Source: Amycolatopsis methanolica 239 (GTDB taxonomy: Bacteria; Actinomycetota; Actinomycetes; Mycobacteriales; Pseudonocardiaceae). From it: a stretch of 64,000 nucleotides of DNA. Under the pieces are notes generated by a model, which had not been told where the DNA came from, did no database searches, and saw nothing but the letters and a program-made list of their open reading frames with translations. Both the position numbers and the translations under genes were made by a program. The stretch lies in NCBI RefSeq assembly GCF_000739085.1, contig NZ_CP009110.1:6200001-6264000 (forward strand), in the 5' to 3' direction. Shown piece by piece: positions 1 through 7,981 of the stretch; positions within the stretch are counted from its first letter, which is position 1, and the number at the start of each line of letters is the position of its first letter.

Positions 1-132
1 CCTCCGCGCGCCGCGGGTCCGGCCGCCGACGAGGACGGTCATGCCTAGCTCGGCGAGCTGTTCGGCCACGCCGCGCCCGCTCCCCTTCTTCGCTCCGGTG
101 ACCAGCGCGACCTTCTGCGGTTCGCCCATCAT
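1..132 (-). CDS. SDR-family oxidoreductase, N-terminal fragment
   Basis: The reverse strand from the ATG at 132 (or the adjacent ATG at 129) reads a start followed by VALVTGAKKGSGRGVAEQLAELG, split here as VALVTGAKKGSGRG plus a helix. This is the TGxxxGxG dinucleotide-binding motif and first beta-alpha unit of short-chain dehydrogenases/reductases, then a VLVGGRT strand with an Arg that would favour NADP(H). The gene runs off the left edge, so only about 44 residues are visible and the substrate cannot be told. It is divergent from the SGNH hydrolase at 271, with a palindrome in the shared upstream region. Confidence 0.75.
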   Translation of the reverse strand, partial: MMGEPQKVALVTGAKKGSGRGVAEQLAELGMTVLVGGRTRGARR

Positions 133-202
133 CAGCTCCTCGCTGCGGGTGTGTGCTCGGCACCCGAGACGAAACAGCCGCTCCCCTGTGACATCCGGTC
201 GA

Positions 203-217
203 GTAGACAGCGTCTAC
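203..217. promoter_or_regulatory. Perfect 15-bp palindrome, TetR-type operator candidate
   Basis: GTAGAC-AGC-GTCTAC is a perfect 6-3-6 inverted repeat in the 138-bp divergent spacer between the SDR gene and the SGNH hydrolase. Such TAGAC/GTCTA arms are typical of TetR-family operators (family knowledge). The site may be bound by the TetR regulator at 1053 or by one beyond the left edge (inference). Confidence 0.45.
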
Positions 218-270
218 AGATCTTGGTACACAGGTGACCACCAGGTGAACGCCGAATGTCGGAGAGCTGA

Positions 271-1080
271 ATGGGCTATCAGAGGTTCGTCGCCCTCGGC
301 GACAGTTGCGCGGAAGGCCTGCACGACCCGTACCCGGGCACCGACGTCTACCGGGGCTGGGCCGACCTGGCCGCGGCCACGCTCGCCCAGCACGAGCCCG
401 CCTTCCGGTACGCCAACCTGGCCGTCCGCGGCCGCCGCCTCGACCAGATCATCGTCGAGCAGATCCCCGCGGCTCTGGACCTCAAGCCAGACCTCGTCGC
501 GCTCTTCGGCGGCGCGAACGACGTCATGACCCGCACCTACCGCGCCGAGGTCGTCGCGAAGCGGGTGGACGCGGCGATCCGGATGCTCACCCGGGCCGCG
601 CCCACCGTCGTCGTCTTCACGCTCAGCGACGTCTCCGGGCGCGTGCCGGGCCTGCTGCGCATCCGCCACCGCCTGGAAGCCCTCAACGACGCGATCCACG
701 CGTCCGCGGCGAAGCACGGCGCCGAAGTGGTCGACCTGTGGGGTGAGGAAGCCGTGCACGACCTGCGCTACTTCGGCCCGGACCGGCTGCACCTGTCCGA
801 GTACGGCCACCGCAGGCTGGCCGCGCACCTGCTCACGACCCTCGGCGTCGACTACGACCCGGCGTGGCTGGAGCCGCTACCCGGCGACCCGGTACGCCCC
901 GGCCTGCGCGCGCACGCCCGCTGGGTGTGGCGCGAGGTCCTGCCGGTGGTGGTCACCCGCACCCGCAACTGGTTCACCGGCCGGTCGCCCGGCGACGGTT
1001 TCGCGCCGAAGCGCCCCGATCTGCTCCCCGTCATCGCCGACGAGCTGGCGTCGTGGAAAACGATCCCCGGCAGCGCCTGA
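271..1080 (+). CDS. SGNH/GDSL hydrolase (esterase/lipase-like)
   Basis: This 269-aa protein opens with FVALGDSCAEG, the block-I GDS motif holding the nucleophilic Ser (about residue 12). GGAND near residue 80 is block III, and DRLHLSEYGH near residue 175 holds the catalytic Asp/His pair, so all SGNH elements are present. There is no obvious signal peptide, which suggests a cytoplasmic esterase or deacylase; the substrate is unknown. The TetR gene starts inside its 3' end, so the two are probably co-transcribed. Confidence 0.88.
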   Translation: MGYQRFVALGDSCAEGLHDPYPGTDVYRGWADLAAATLAQHEPAFRYANLAVRGRRLDQIIVEQIPAALDLKPDLVALFGGANDVMTRTYRAEVVAKRVDAAIRMLTRAAPTVVVFTLSDVSGRVPGLLRIRHRLEALNDAIHASAAKHGAEVVDLWGEEAVHDLRYFGPDRLHLSEYGHRRLAAHLLTTLGVDYDPAWLEPLPGDPVRPGLRAHARWVWREVLPVVVTRTRNWFTGRSPGDGFAPKRPDLLPVIADELASWKTIPGSA

Positions 1081-1610
1081 TCGACAACGGCGTCGCCGTC
1101 CTGACCAGCGAGGGCGTCGAGGCCGTCACCCTGCGGCGGATCGCGCGCGAGGCGGGCGTCTCGCACGGCGCGCCACTGCGGCACTTCGCCGGGCGCGCCG
1201 AGCTGCTCGCCGCGGTCGCCGCGACCGGGTTCGGGGAGCTGCACGAGCGCGCGGCCGCCCTGCCGGAGGGCAACCCGCAGCAACGGCTGCTGACCGCGTG
1301 CCGCCACTACCTCGACTTCGCGCTGGCGAACCCGGCCATGTTCGAGCTGATGTTCCGGCCGGACCTGATCGACGTGCGGGAACCCGAGCTGGCCCGGCTG
1401 TCCGGCGCGGTGTTCGAGCAGTTCCTGGACCTGGTGACCCGCGCGCAAGCGGTCGGCTGGCGGCGGGGCACCGCTTCGCGTCCGCTCGCCGCGTCGCTGT
1501 GGGCGTCGCTGCACGGGCTAGCCGCGCTGTGGCTGCGTGGCGGGCTCGCCGAGTCCTCCGACGTCGAGCAGACGCTGGCCGTCACGCTCAACACCTACCT
1601 GCGCTCCTGA
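1053..1610 (+). CDS. TetR-family transcriptional regulator
   Basis: I place the start at the GTG at 1053, 28 bp inside the SGNH hydrolase gene, because the protein then begins with the usual short lead (ENDPRQRLIDNGV) into the TetR N-terminal helix-turn-helix. That HTH reads about VTLRRIAREAGVSHGAPLRHF. The C-terminal ligand domain contains FALANPAMFELMF, typical of TetR proteins with a WHG-type C-terminal domain. Length is 185 aa. Its 3' end overlaps the convergent decarboxylase gene by 16 bp. Likely targets are the SGNH/SDR promoters (inference). Confidence 0.82.
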   Translation: MENDPRQRLIDNGVAVLTSEGVEAVTLRRIAREAGVSHGAPLRHFAGRAELLAAVAATGFGELHERAAALPEGNPQQRLLTACRHYLDFALANPAMFELMFRPDLIDVREPELARLSGAVFEQFLDLVTRAQAVGWRRGTASRPLAASLWASLHGLAALWLRGGLAESSDVEQTLAVTLNTYLRS

Positions 1611-3043
1611 CACGCGGCGGCGATCCGCCGGTATGCGGCCTCCACGTGCTCGGCCCGCGTGGCCGGTGAGCCCACCGCGAGGCGCAGCAGCACGTGCCCG
1701 TTCGCCTTGGTGTGGCTCAGGAACAGCTCGCCCGACGCGTTGAGCCGTTCCATCACGGCGAGGGTTTCCGCGTTCGGGTCGGGAACGGACGACGGCCACC
1801 GGGGCCGGAAGCACACCAGCCCGAACGGGTGCCCCGGGTGCAGCTCGAACCCGTCGTCGGCGTCGATCAGCCGGGCGAACCGCGCGGCCAGCTCGACGCA
1901 GGTCCGGATGTGCGCGCGCAACCCCTCCGCGCCGTACCAGCGGATCACCGACCACAGCTTCAGCGCCCGGAACCGCCGCCCGAGCGGGACCTGCCAGTCC
2001 CGGTAGTCGATCACCTCGCCGGACTCCGTCGCCGTGTTGCGCAGGTACTCCGGCAGGATCGACAACGCGTCGATCATCGGCCGCCGGTCCCGCACCCACA
2101 GCACGCCGCAGTCGAAGTTGGTGAGCAGCCACTTGTGCGGGTTCGTCGCGTACGAGTCCGCGTACTCGGCCACTCCGTCGTTGATCCACCGCAGCTCCGG
2201 GCACACCGCGGCCGATCCGGCGTAGGCCGCGTCCACGTGCAACCACACGCCGGCCTCGCGGCACAACGCCCCGATCTCCGCGACCGGGTCGATCGCCGTG
2301 GTGGACGTCGTCCCGATCGTCGCGCAGACCAGCGCCGGCACCGCGCCCGCGGCGACATCCCCGGCGATCATGCGCCGCAGCTCGCCGACGTCCATCGCAA
2401 ACGTCACCGGATCCACCGGCACCGCCCGGACGTTCCCCCCACCGAGACCGGCGATGCGCCCGGCCCGCTGCAGCGACGAGTGCGTCTCGGTGGAGACGTA
2501 CATCCGGTAGGTGTCCGCCACGCCGTGGTCGCGGATCTTTCCGCCGCTCGCGCGGTGCAGCGCGGCGAGCAACGCCACCAGCGCCGCGCTCGACGCCGAG
2601 TCCTGGATGACCCCGCCGCCCGTGCCGTCGGTGCGGAACTCCGCGGGCAACCCGAGCAGCTCGGCGAGCCAGTCGACCACGACGGTCTCCAGCTCGGTGC
2701 AGGCCGGGCTCGTCGCCCACACCATCCCCTGCACGCCGAGGCCGCTGGACAGCAGGTCGCCGAGGATCGCCGGGCCGGACGCGTTGGCCGGGAAATAGGC
2801 GAAGAAGTCCGGGTGCTGCCAGTGCGTGATGCCCGGCATGATCACGCGGTCCAGATCGCCGAGGAGGTCCTCGACCGGCTCACCCCGCTCCGGCGGGTGC
2901 GCCGGCAGCCGGTCGCGCACCTCGCCCGGCGCGACCGGCGAGCGCACCGGCCGGTCCTCGATCGTGCTCAGGTAGCCGGCCACCCAGTCGACAACCTGCT
3001 TGCCGTAGCGCCGGAACTCCTCCGGCGTCATGTGCCCCGTCAT
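1595..3043 (-). CDS. PLP-dependent group II amino-acid decarboxylase (aromatic L-amino-acid type)
   Basis: A 482-aa protein of the DDC/glutamate decarboxylase fold. The PLP lysine lies in ATNPHKWLLTNFDCGVLW. HVDAAYAGSA supplies the Asp/Ala contacts to the cofactor, and VWATSPACTELE is the substrate-binding region of aromatic amino-acid decarboxylases. An internal ATG at 3031 (MTPEEFRRYGKQ) matches family N-termini and is an alternative start. The enzyme should decarboxylate an aromatic or related L-amino acid to an amine. The only same-strand neighbour is the P-type ATPase 9 bp upstream, so the pair may be co-transcribed with no evident functional link. Confidence 0.9.
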   Translation of the reverse strand: MTGHMTPEEFRRYGKQVVDWVAGYLSTIEDRPVRSPVAPGEVRDRLPAHPPERGEPVEDLLGDLDRVIMPGITHWQHPDFFAYFPANASGPAILGDLLSSGLGVQGMVWATSPACTELETVVVDWLAELLGLPAEFRTDGTGGGVIQDSASSAALVALLAALHRASGGKIRDHGVADTYRMYVSTETHSSLQRAGRIAGLGGGNVRAVPVDPVTFAMDVGELRRMIAGDVAAGAVPALVCATIGTTSTTAIDPVAEIGALCREAGVWLHVDAAYAGSAAVCPELRWINDGVAEYADSYATNPHKWLLTNFDCGVLWVRDRRPMIDALSILPEYLRNTATESGEVIDYRDWQVPLGRRFRALKLWSVIRWYGAEGLRAHIRTCVELAARFARLIDADDGFELHPGHPFGLVCFRPRWPSSVPDPNAETLAVMERLNASGELFLSHTKANGHVLLRLAVGSPATRAEHVEAAYRRIAAACQERR

Positions 3044-3052
3044 GTCCCCGAG

Positions 3053-4885
3053 TCAACCGCGCCACGCCTTCTCGCGCAGCAACCGCAGGCCGTTGAGCGC
3101 CACCAGCACCGTCGAGCCCTCGTGACCCGCGACGCCGAGCGGCAGCGGCAGCTCGCCGAACAGGTCCCAGAGCACCAGCCCGACGATGAACACACCCGCG
3201 ATCGCGAGGTTGGCCAGCACGAGCCGCCGCGCGCGGCGGGCCAGTGCGACGACCGCGGGGATCGCCGTCAGCTCGTCCCGCACGACGACCGCGTCGGCGG
3301 TCTCCAGCGCCAGGTCCGACCCGGCCCGGCCCATCGCGACGCCGGTGTCGGCCGCGGCCAGGGCGGGCGCGTCGTTGACACCATCGCCGACCAGCAGGAC
3401 CCGCTCGCCGAGCTCCCGGACGGCGGCGACCTTGTCCTGCGGGAGCAGACCGGCCCGCACGTCGGTGATGCCGACCTCGTCCGCCACCCGCGCCGCCGCC
3501 CGCGAGTTGTCCCCGGTCAGCAGTACGGGGGAAGCCCAGATCAGGGCGGTCACCGCGGCACGCGCGTCCGGGCGAACGCGGTCGGCGAGCCCGAGCACAC
3601 CGGCCGGTTCGCCGTCCACCCGGACCAGCACCGCGGTCCGGCCGTCCGCCTCGACCTCGCGCACCACCTCGCCGTCGTCCCGGCCGACGAACACCTGCCG
3701 CCCGTCGACCACCGCGTGCACGCCCCGGCCGGGCTCGGCGCGGAAGTCCCGCGCCCGCGGCACCCGGTCGGCGGCCGCGACGATCGCCCACCCCAGCGGG
3801 TGCTCACTCGCCTGCTCCGCACCGGCCGCGAGGCGCAAAACGTCCTTTTCGGACATTCCGAGTGGGCGGACCTCGACCACGCGTGGCGACCCCTCGGTCA
3901 GCGTGCCGGTCTTGTCGAACGCGACACGCTCCGTCGCGCCGAGCCGTTCGAGCACCACGGCCGACTTGACCAGCACCCCGTGCCGCCCGGCGTTGGCTAT
4001 GGCGGACAGCAGCGGCGGCATGGTCGCGAGCACCACCGCGCACGGCGAGGCGACGATCATGAACGTCATGGCGCGCAGCAGCGTCTCCTGCAGCTCGGCA
4101 CCGAAAACCAGCGGCACCAGGAACAACGCCAGCGTCGCCACCACGACCCCGACCGAGTACCGCTGCTCGATCTTCTCGATGAACAGCTGGGTCTTCGCCT
4201 TGGTCGCCGACGCCTCCTCGACCATCGCGACGATCCGCGCCAGCACCGTGTCCGACGAATCGCGCGTGACCCGGACCCGCAGCACGCCGGTTCCGTTCAG
4301 CGTGCCCGCGAACACCTCGTCGCCGACGGCCTTCGGCACCGGCATCGACTCGCCGGTGATCGACGACTGGTCCACCTCGCTCGCGCCGTCCACCACGACG
4401 CCGTCCCCGCCGATGCGCTCCCCCGGCCGGACCACGAACTCGTCGCCGACCTCGTAGGTGTCGGCCTCGCCGGTCAGGTCGAGGAGGCTGCGCACCGAAT
4501 CCGCGGTGCGTTGCGTGGCGACCGCCTCCAGCGCGCCGGAGGTCGCGAAGATGACGATCAGCAGGCCGCCGTCGAGAACCTGCCCGATCGCCGCGGCGCC
4601 GACGGCGGCCACGACCATCAGCAGGTCCACGTCCAGCGTCCGCTCCCGCAGCGCCCGCAGCCCCGCCAGCAGCGGCTCCCATCCGCCGGCGACGTAACAG
4701 CCCAGGTAGAGGGTCCAGTACAGCCAGGCGGGGCCGCCGCTTAAGTCGGCCGCGAGCCCGGCCAGGAACAACACCAGCGCGGCCAGCGCCCACCGGACCT
4801 CGGGCAGCAGCAGCCGGCGCGCGGGACGGACCGCGGCCGCTCTGTCGATCACTTGAACCACGTGCCGGAGCATACCCGAACACAT
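3053..4885 (-). CDS. Heavy-metal-translocating P-type ATPase (P1B, Zn/Cd/Co-like)
   Basis: About 610 aa with the full P-ATPase motif set: TGES in the actuator domain, membrane SPC metal motif (ASPCAVVLAT), FDKTGTLT phosphorylation site, SEHPLGWAI nucleotide-binding HP motif and GDGVNDAPALAAAD hinge. It has no N-terminal HMA or Cys/His metal-binding domain, so it is a short P1B pump. SPC rather than CPC, with an ArsR partner, favours Zn/Cd/Co over Cu (family knowledge, not proof). The ATG at 4885 lies inside the palindrome at 4878-4905; an in-frame ATG at 4873 just outside it is an alternative start. Confidence 0.93.
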   Translation of the reverse strand: MCSGMLRHVVQVIDRAAAVRPARRLLLPEVRWALAALVLFLAGLAADLSGGPAWLYWTLYLGCYVAGGWEPLLAGLRALRERTLDVDLLMVVAAVGAAAIGQVLDGGLLIVIFATSGALEAVATQRTADSVRSLLDLTGEADTYEVGDEFVVRPGERIGGDGVVVDGASEVDQSSITGESMPVPKAVGDEVFAGTLNGTGVLRVRVTRDSSDTVLARIVAMVEEASATKAKTQLFIEKIEQRYSVGVVVATLALFLVPLVFGAELQETLLRAMTFMIVASPCAVVLATMPPLLSAIANAGRHGVLVKSAVVLERLGATERVAFDKTGTLTEGSPRVVEVRPLGMSEKDVLRLAAGAEQASEHPLGWAIVAAADRVPRARDFRAEPGRGVHAVVDGRQVFVGRDDGEVVREVEADGRTAVLVRVDGEPAGVLGLADRVRPDARAAVTALIWASPVLLTGDNSRAAARVADEVGITDVRAGLLPQDKVAAVRELGERVLLVGDGVNDAPALAAADTGVAMGRAGSDLALETADAVVVRDELTAIPAVVALARRARRLVLANLAIAGVFIVGLVLWDLFGELPLPLGVAGHEGSTVLVALNGLRLLREKAWRG

Positions 4886-4905
4886 GAAGACGTCTACATG
4901 TGTTC
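4878..4905. promoter_or_regulatory. 28-bp near-perfect palindrome, ArsR/SmtB operator
   Basis: GAACACATG at 4878-4886 is mirrored by CATGTGTTC at 4897-4905, and the ten central bases are also symmetric except for one mismatched pair. The site lies between the divergent ATPase and ArsR genes. A TAGAAT -10 box at 4912-4917 sits seven bases before the ArsR GTG at 4924, implying a leaderless transcript whose -35 region falls inside the palindrome. Repressor bound here would block both genes until metal releases it (inference from ArsR biology). Confidence 0.7.
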
Positions 4906-4923
4906 TTCGACTAGAATCGTCTC

Positions 4924-5280
4924 GTGGGTCACGGAGTCGACAGCAAGGACAGGCGGGCGGCGTCGCTGGACGCGCAGAGCGCGGCGACCGTCGCCGCGAC
5001 CCTGCAGGCTCTGGCCACCCCCAGCCGCCTGCTGATGCTCTCCCGGCTGCGGCAGGGGCCGTGCGCGGTCGGCGAGCTGGCCGAGGCGGTCGGCATGGAA
5101 CAGTCCGCGGTCAGCCACCAGCTCCGGCTGCTGCGCAACCTCGGCCTGGTCACCGGGCAGCGCACGGGCCGCAGCATCGTCTACAGCCTCTACGACAACC
5201 ACGTCGCCCAGCTGCTCGACGAAGCCGTGTACCACATCGAGCACCTCCGGCTCGGGGTTCCGGACAGCACTACGGCCTGA
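4924..5280 (+). CDS. ArsR/SmtB-family metal-sensing repressor
   Basis: A 118-aa winged-helix protein. LATPSRLLMLSRLRQGPCAVGELAEAVG, read across residues 30-57, is the first part of the domain. MEQSAVSHQLRLLRNLGLV is the recognition helix and RSIVYSLYDNHV the wing. It ends with HVAQLLDEAVYHIEHL, placing His and Glu/Asp residues where alpha-5 metal sites lie in Zn-sensing members such as CzrA/SmtB, and no CxC arsenic site is seen. It starts at a GTG and is probably leaderless. It is divergent from the metal ATPase it most likely represses. Confidence 0.9.
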   Translation: MGHGVDSKDRRAASLDAQSAATVAATLQALATPSRLLMLSRLRQGPCAVGELAEAVGMEQSAVSHQLRLLRNLGLVTGQRTGRSIVYSLYDNHVAQLLDEAVYHIEHLRLGVPDSTTA

Positions 5281-5296
5281 CTGGCAAAGTGGTGGC

Positions 5297-5788
5297 GTGA
5301 CGAATTCCGTGGTGGATCTGCGGCCGCCCGCGAACCTGGTCAGCCGCAAAGCCGTGCTGTTCTGGGCCACGCGCGCGGCGATCGGCTGGGTCGTCGTGCT
5401 CGCCGGCGAGGGCGTGTGGCTGGGGCTGACCGGCTGGTCCCCGCTGGTCGTCGCGCTCGTCGTGACCGCGGTGGTCGCGATAGCGCACCTCGCCGTCATG
5501 CCGCAGTGGCGCTTCCGCGTGCACCGCTGGGAGACCACACCCCAGGTCGTCTACACGCAGTCCGGCTGGATCAACCAGGAGCGCCGCATCGCGCCGGTGT
5601 CCCGGATCCAGACCGTCGACACCGAACGCGGTCCGCTGGAGCGGTTGTTCGGGCTGGCGAACCTGACCGTCACCACGGCGTCGGCGCGCGGACCGGTCCA
5701 GATCCACGGCCTCGACATCGAGGTGGCGCAGCGCCTCACCCAGGAGCTCGCGACGCAGACGCAAGCCACGCCAGGGGACGCGACGTGA
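5297..5788 (+). CDS. Bacterial PH-domain membrane protein (YdbS-like)
   Basis: A 163-aa protein with two N-terminal transmembrane segments (about residues 25-45 and 50-68). One bPH2/DUF304 domain follows, reading VYTQSGWINQERRIAPVSRIQTVDTERGPLERLFGLANLTVTTASA in short blocks. The turn RIQTVDxxRGPLxRLFGL is diagnostic of the YdbS family. It starts 17 bp after the ArsR stop and overlaps the next gene at GTGA, so the two PH-domain genes are translationally coupled. YdbS/YdbT pairs are known in Bacillus for bacteriocin resistance; the role here is unproven. Confidence 0.87.
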   Translation: MTNSVVDLRPPANLVSRKAVLFWATRAAIGWVVVLAGEGVWLGLTGWSPLVVALVVTAVVAIAHLAVMPQWRFRVHRWETTPQVVYTQSGWINQERRIAPVSRIQTVDTERGPLERLFGLANLTVTTASARGPVQIHGLDIEVAQRLTQELATQTQATPGDAT

Positions 5789-7230
5789 GCGAGGACTGGC
5801 AGCGGCTCAGTGCGCGCATGCTCGCGGTCCACCCGGTGCAGGAGGTCGTGCGGCTGCTGCCGGTGCTGATCGGCGTCCTGTTCATCGGCCGCGGCGGCCA
5901 GGGGCAGATCTGGAGCCTCGTCGGACTCGGGCTCGCGATCGGGGCCGGGCTGCTGCGCTGGTTCACCACGACCTACCAGATCACCGCCGAGCACGTGCGC
6001 GTGCGGCGCGGCCTGGTCAGCCGCAAGGAGCTGTCCGTGCCGCGCGACCGGATCCGCACGGTCGACCTGACTTCCCGTCCGCTGCAACGGCTCCTCGGGC
6101 TGAGCCGGGTCGTGATCGGCACCGGCCGCGGCGACTGGCAGGGCGCGACGGGCGTCACGCTGGACTCGCTGGCGACGGCAGATGCCGCGCGGTTGCGTGA
6201 AGAGCTGCTGCACCGCCGCACCGAGCAGACCGAGGGCCTGGTGGACGTGCTGGCCGAGCTGCGGCCGGCGTGGGTGCGGTTCGGGCCGTTCACGCTGTCC
6301 GGCATCGCCGCGATCGGTGTGGTCGTCGGGTCGCTGGCCAACCTGTTCAACGAGGTGCGCATCGACGAGGACGACTTCGGGACGCTGCAGTCGCTCGTCG
6401 GCCGGATCGCCTCGACGCCGGTGTGGGTCATCGTGATCGTGCTGCTGGTGCTGACCGTCGTGCTGGTGTCGGTGCTGTCGGTGATCGCGTACGTGCTGGC
6501 GTTCTGGAACTTCCGGCTCGCCCGGGGCGAAGGCACGCTGCGCGTGACACGCGGTCTGCTGACCACCCGCCAGACCACGATCGAACTGCGCCGCCTGCGC
6601 GGAGCCGAGATCAGCGAACCGCTGCTGCTGCGCGCTGCCCGCGGGGCGCGCTGCTCGGCGATCACCACCGGGTTGCGTGGCGAGCACAGCGGTTCCGTGC
6701 TGCTGCCGCCCGCCCCGCGCGCGGTGGCGCACCGCGTGGCCGGCGACGTCCTGGAGGATCCGGCGGTCGCCACGGCCGAACTGGTCCAGCACGGCCCGCG
6801 CGCCCACCTGCGACGGCACACGCGGGCGTTCCTGTTCGCGGCGGCCGTGACCGGGCTGTGCGCGCTGCTGTGGTGGTTCGCGGACTGGCCTGCCTGGCTG
6901 TGGCAGGTCGCGCTGGCGCTGTTCCCGGTCGGCGCGTTGCTGGCCGAGGACCGCTACCGCAACCTGGGGCACGCGCTGATCGGCGGCAACCTGGTGTTCC
7001 GGCAGGGCAGCCTGGTGCGGCGGCGGCAGGTGCTCGCGACCGAGGGCGTGATCGGCTGGGTGTTCCACCGGTCGTTCTTCCAGCGTCGGGCGGGCCTGAT
7101 CTCGCTGACGGCGACCACGGCGGCCGGCCGTCAGCACTACACCGGCGTCGACGTTCCGGCCGCGGAAGCCATCGCGCTCGCCGACGCCGCGGAACCCGGT
7201 CTGCTGGAGCCGTTCCTGGTCCGGCGGTAG
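5785..7230 (+). CDS. Multi-PH-domain membrane protein (YdbT-like)
   Basis: The GTG at 5785 gives a 481-aa protein overlapping the previous stop by four bases. It carries three bPH2/DUF304 modules, near residues 70-140 (RVRRGLVSRKELSVPRDRIRTV), 245-320 (TRGLLTTRQTTIELRRLRG) and 400-475 (RQGSLVRRRQVLATEGVIGW). Paired transmembrane helices precede each module, the usual YdbT layout. The frame is open further upstream, but the coupled GTG is the better start. It probably forms a membrane complex with its YdbS-like partner. Confidence 0.87.
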   Translation: MSEDWQRLSARMLAVHPVQEVVRLLPVLIGVLFIGRGGQGQIWSLVGLGLAIGAGLLRWFTTTYQITAEHVRVRRGLVSRKELSVPRDRIRTVDLTSRPLQRLLGLSRVVIGTGRGDWQGATGVTLDSLATADAARLREELLHRRTEQTEGLVDVLAELRPAWVRFGPFTLSGIAAIGVVVGSLANLFNEVRIDEDDFGTLQSLVGRIASTPVWVIVIVLLVLTVVLVSVLSVIAYVLAFWNFRLARGEGTLRVTRGLLTTRQTTIELRRLRGAEISEPLLLRAARGARCSAITTGLRGEHSGSVLLPPAPRAVAHRVAGDVLEDPAVATAELVQHGPRAHLRRHTRAFLFAAAVTGLCALLWWFADWPAWLWQVALALFPVGALLAEDRYRNLGHALIGGNLVFRQGSLVRRRQVLATEGVIGWVFHRSFFQRRAGLISLTATTAAGRQHYTGVDVPAAEAIALADAAEPGLLEPFLVRR

Positions 7231-7300
7231 GGACAACCCGACCGGTGATCGGCCGATGGGCCGCAGTGATCTCGTTGCCGCGTGGGCGAAAACTCGTGGC

Positions 7301-7981
7301 ATGACTGCTTCGACGCGGATCCGCCCGCCGCTCGTCGGACTCGGGCTCGGGCTCGGGCTCGTCACTGTGCCTTCCTCGCCTACGCGCTGCCGCCCTACCT
7401 CGGGCTCGACCCGGCGCGGCCCCGCGTGCCGAGCCGGTCCGACACGTGGTTCCACTACCCGCTGCTGGTGACGCACATCTTCCTGGGCACGGCGGTGTTG
7501 GTGACCGCCGTGCTGCAACTGTGGCCGTGGCTGCGGCACAGGCACCCCGAGGTGCACCGGTGGAGCGGCCGGATCTATGTCTTCGCGGCCATCCCGGCCG
7601 GCCTCGTGGCGCTCGTCGTGGCGCCGCTGGGAGCGGCCGGGCTGAACCAGCGCGCGGCGAACACGATGCTGGCCCTGCTGTGGCTGGGCACGACGGTGAC
7701 AGGTTACGTGATGGCCCGGCCGGCGCCGGTACGCGCAGCACCGCGAGTGGATGGTGCGCAGCTTCGCGCTGTGCTTCTCGATCGTGGTGAACCGCCTGTG
7801 GACGACGGTGTGCGTGGCCGACCCGTCCGACGTGGTGGCTCTCCAGCAGGCGATCGGCGTCGGCACCTGAATGAGCTGGCTGGTGAACCTGCTGGTCGCG
7901 GAGTGGTGGCTGCAGCACACGCGGCACCGCCGCAAGACCCGCCGCGCGACGCTCAGCTCTCCCGTGCCAGCCGGAACGTGA
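7301..7981 (+). pseudogene. DUF2306-family membrane protein, two frameshifts and a stop
   Basis: Pieces of one protein lie in successive frames. MTASTRIRPPLVGLGLG starts at the ATG at 7301. After a shift near 7368, FLAYALPPYLGLD leads into several transmembrane segments with HRWSGRIYVF, the family signature. A second shift near 7720 leads to RYAQHREWMVRSFAL. A TGA at 7868 then interrupts GVGT-*-MSWLVNLLVAEWW, where a Trp codon is expected. The tail overlaps the convergent epoxide hydrolase relic. DUF2306 proteins are small heme- or quinone-linked-looking membrane proteins of unknown role. Three independent lesions argue for a dead gene. Confidence 0.78.

Noticed and set aside
1694..4744. A 1016-aa plus-strand open frame across the decarboxylase and ATPase genes
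   Set aside because: It is antisense to two clearly recognisable genes and is rich in Arg/Pro/His, the usual shadow of GC-rich codon bias.
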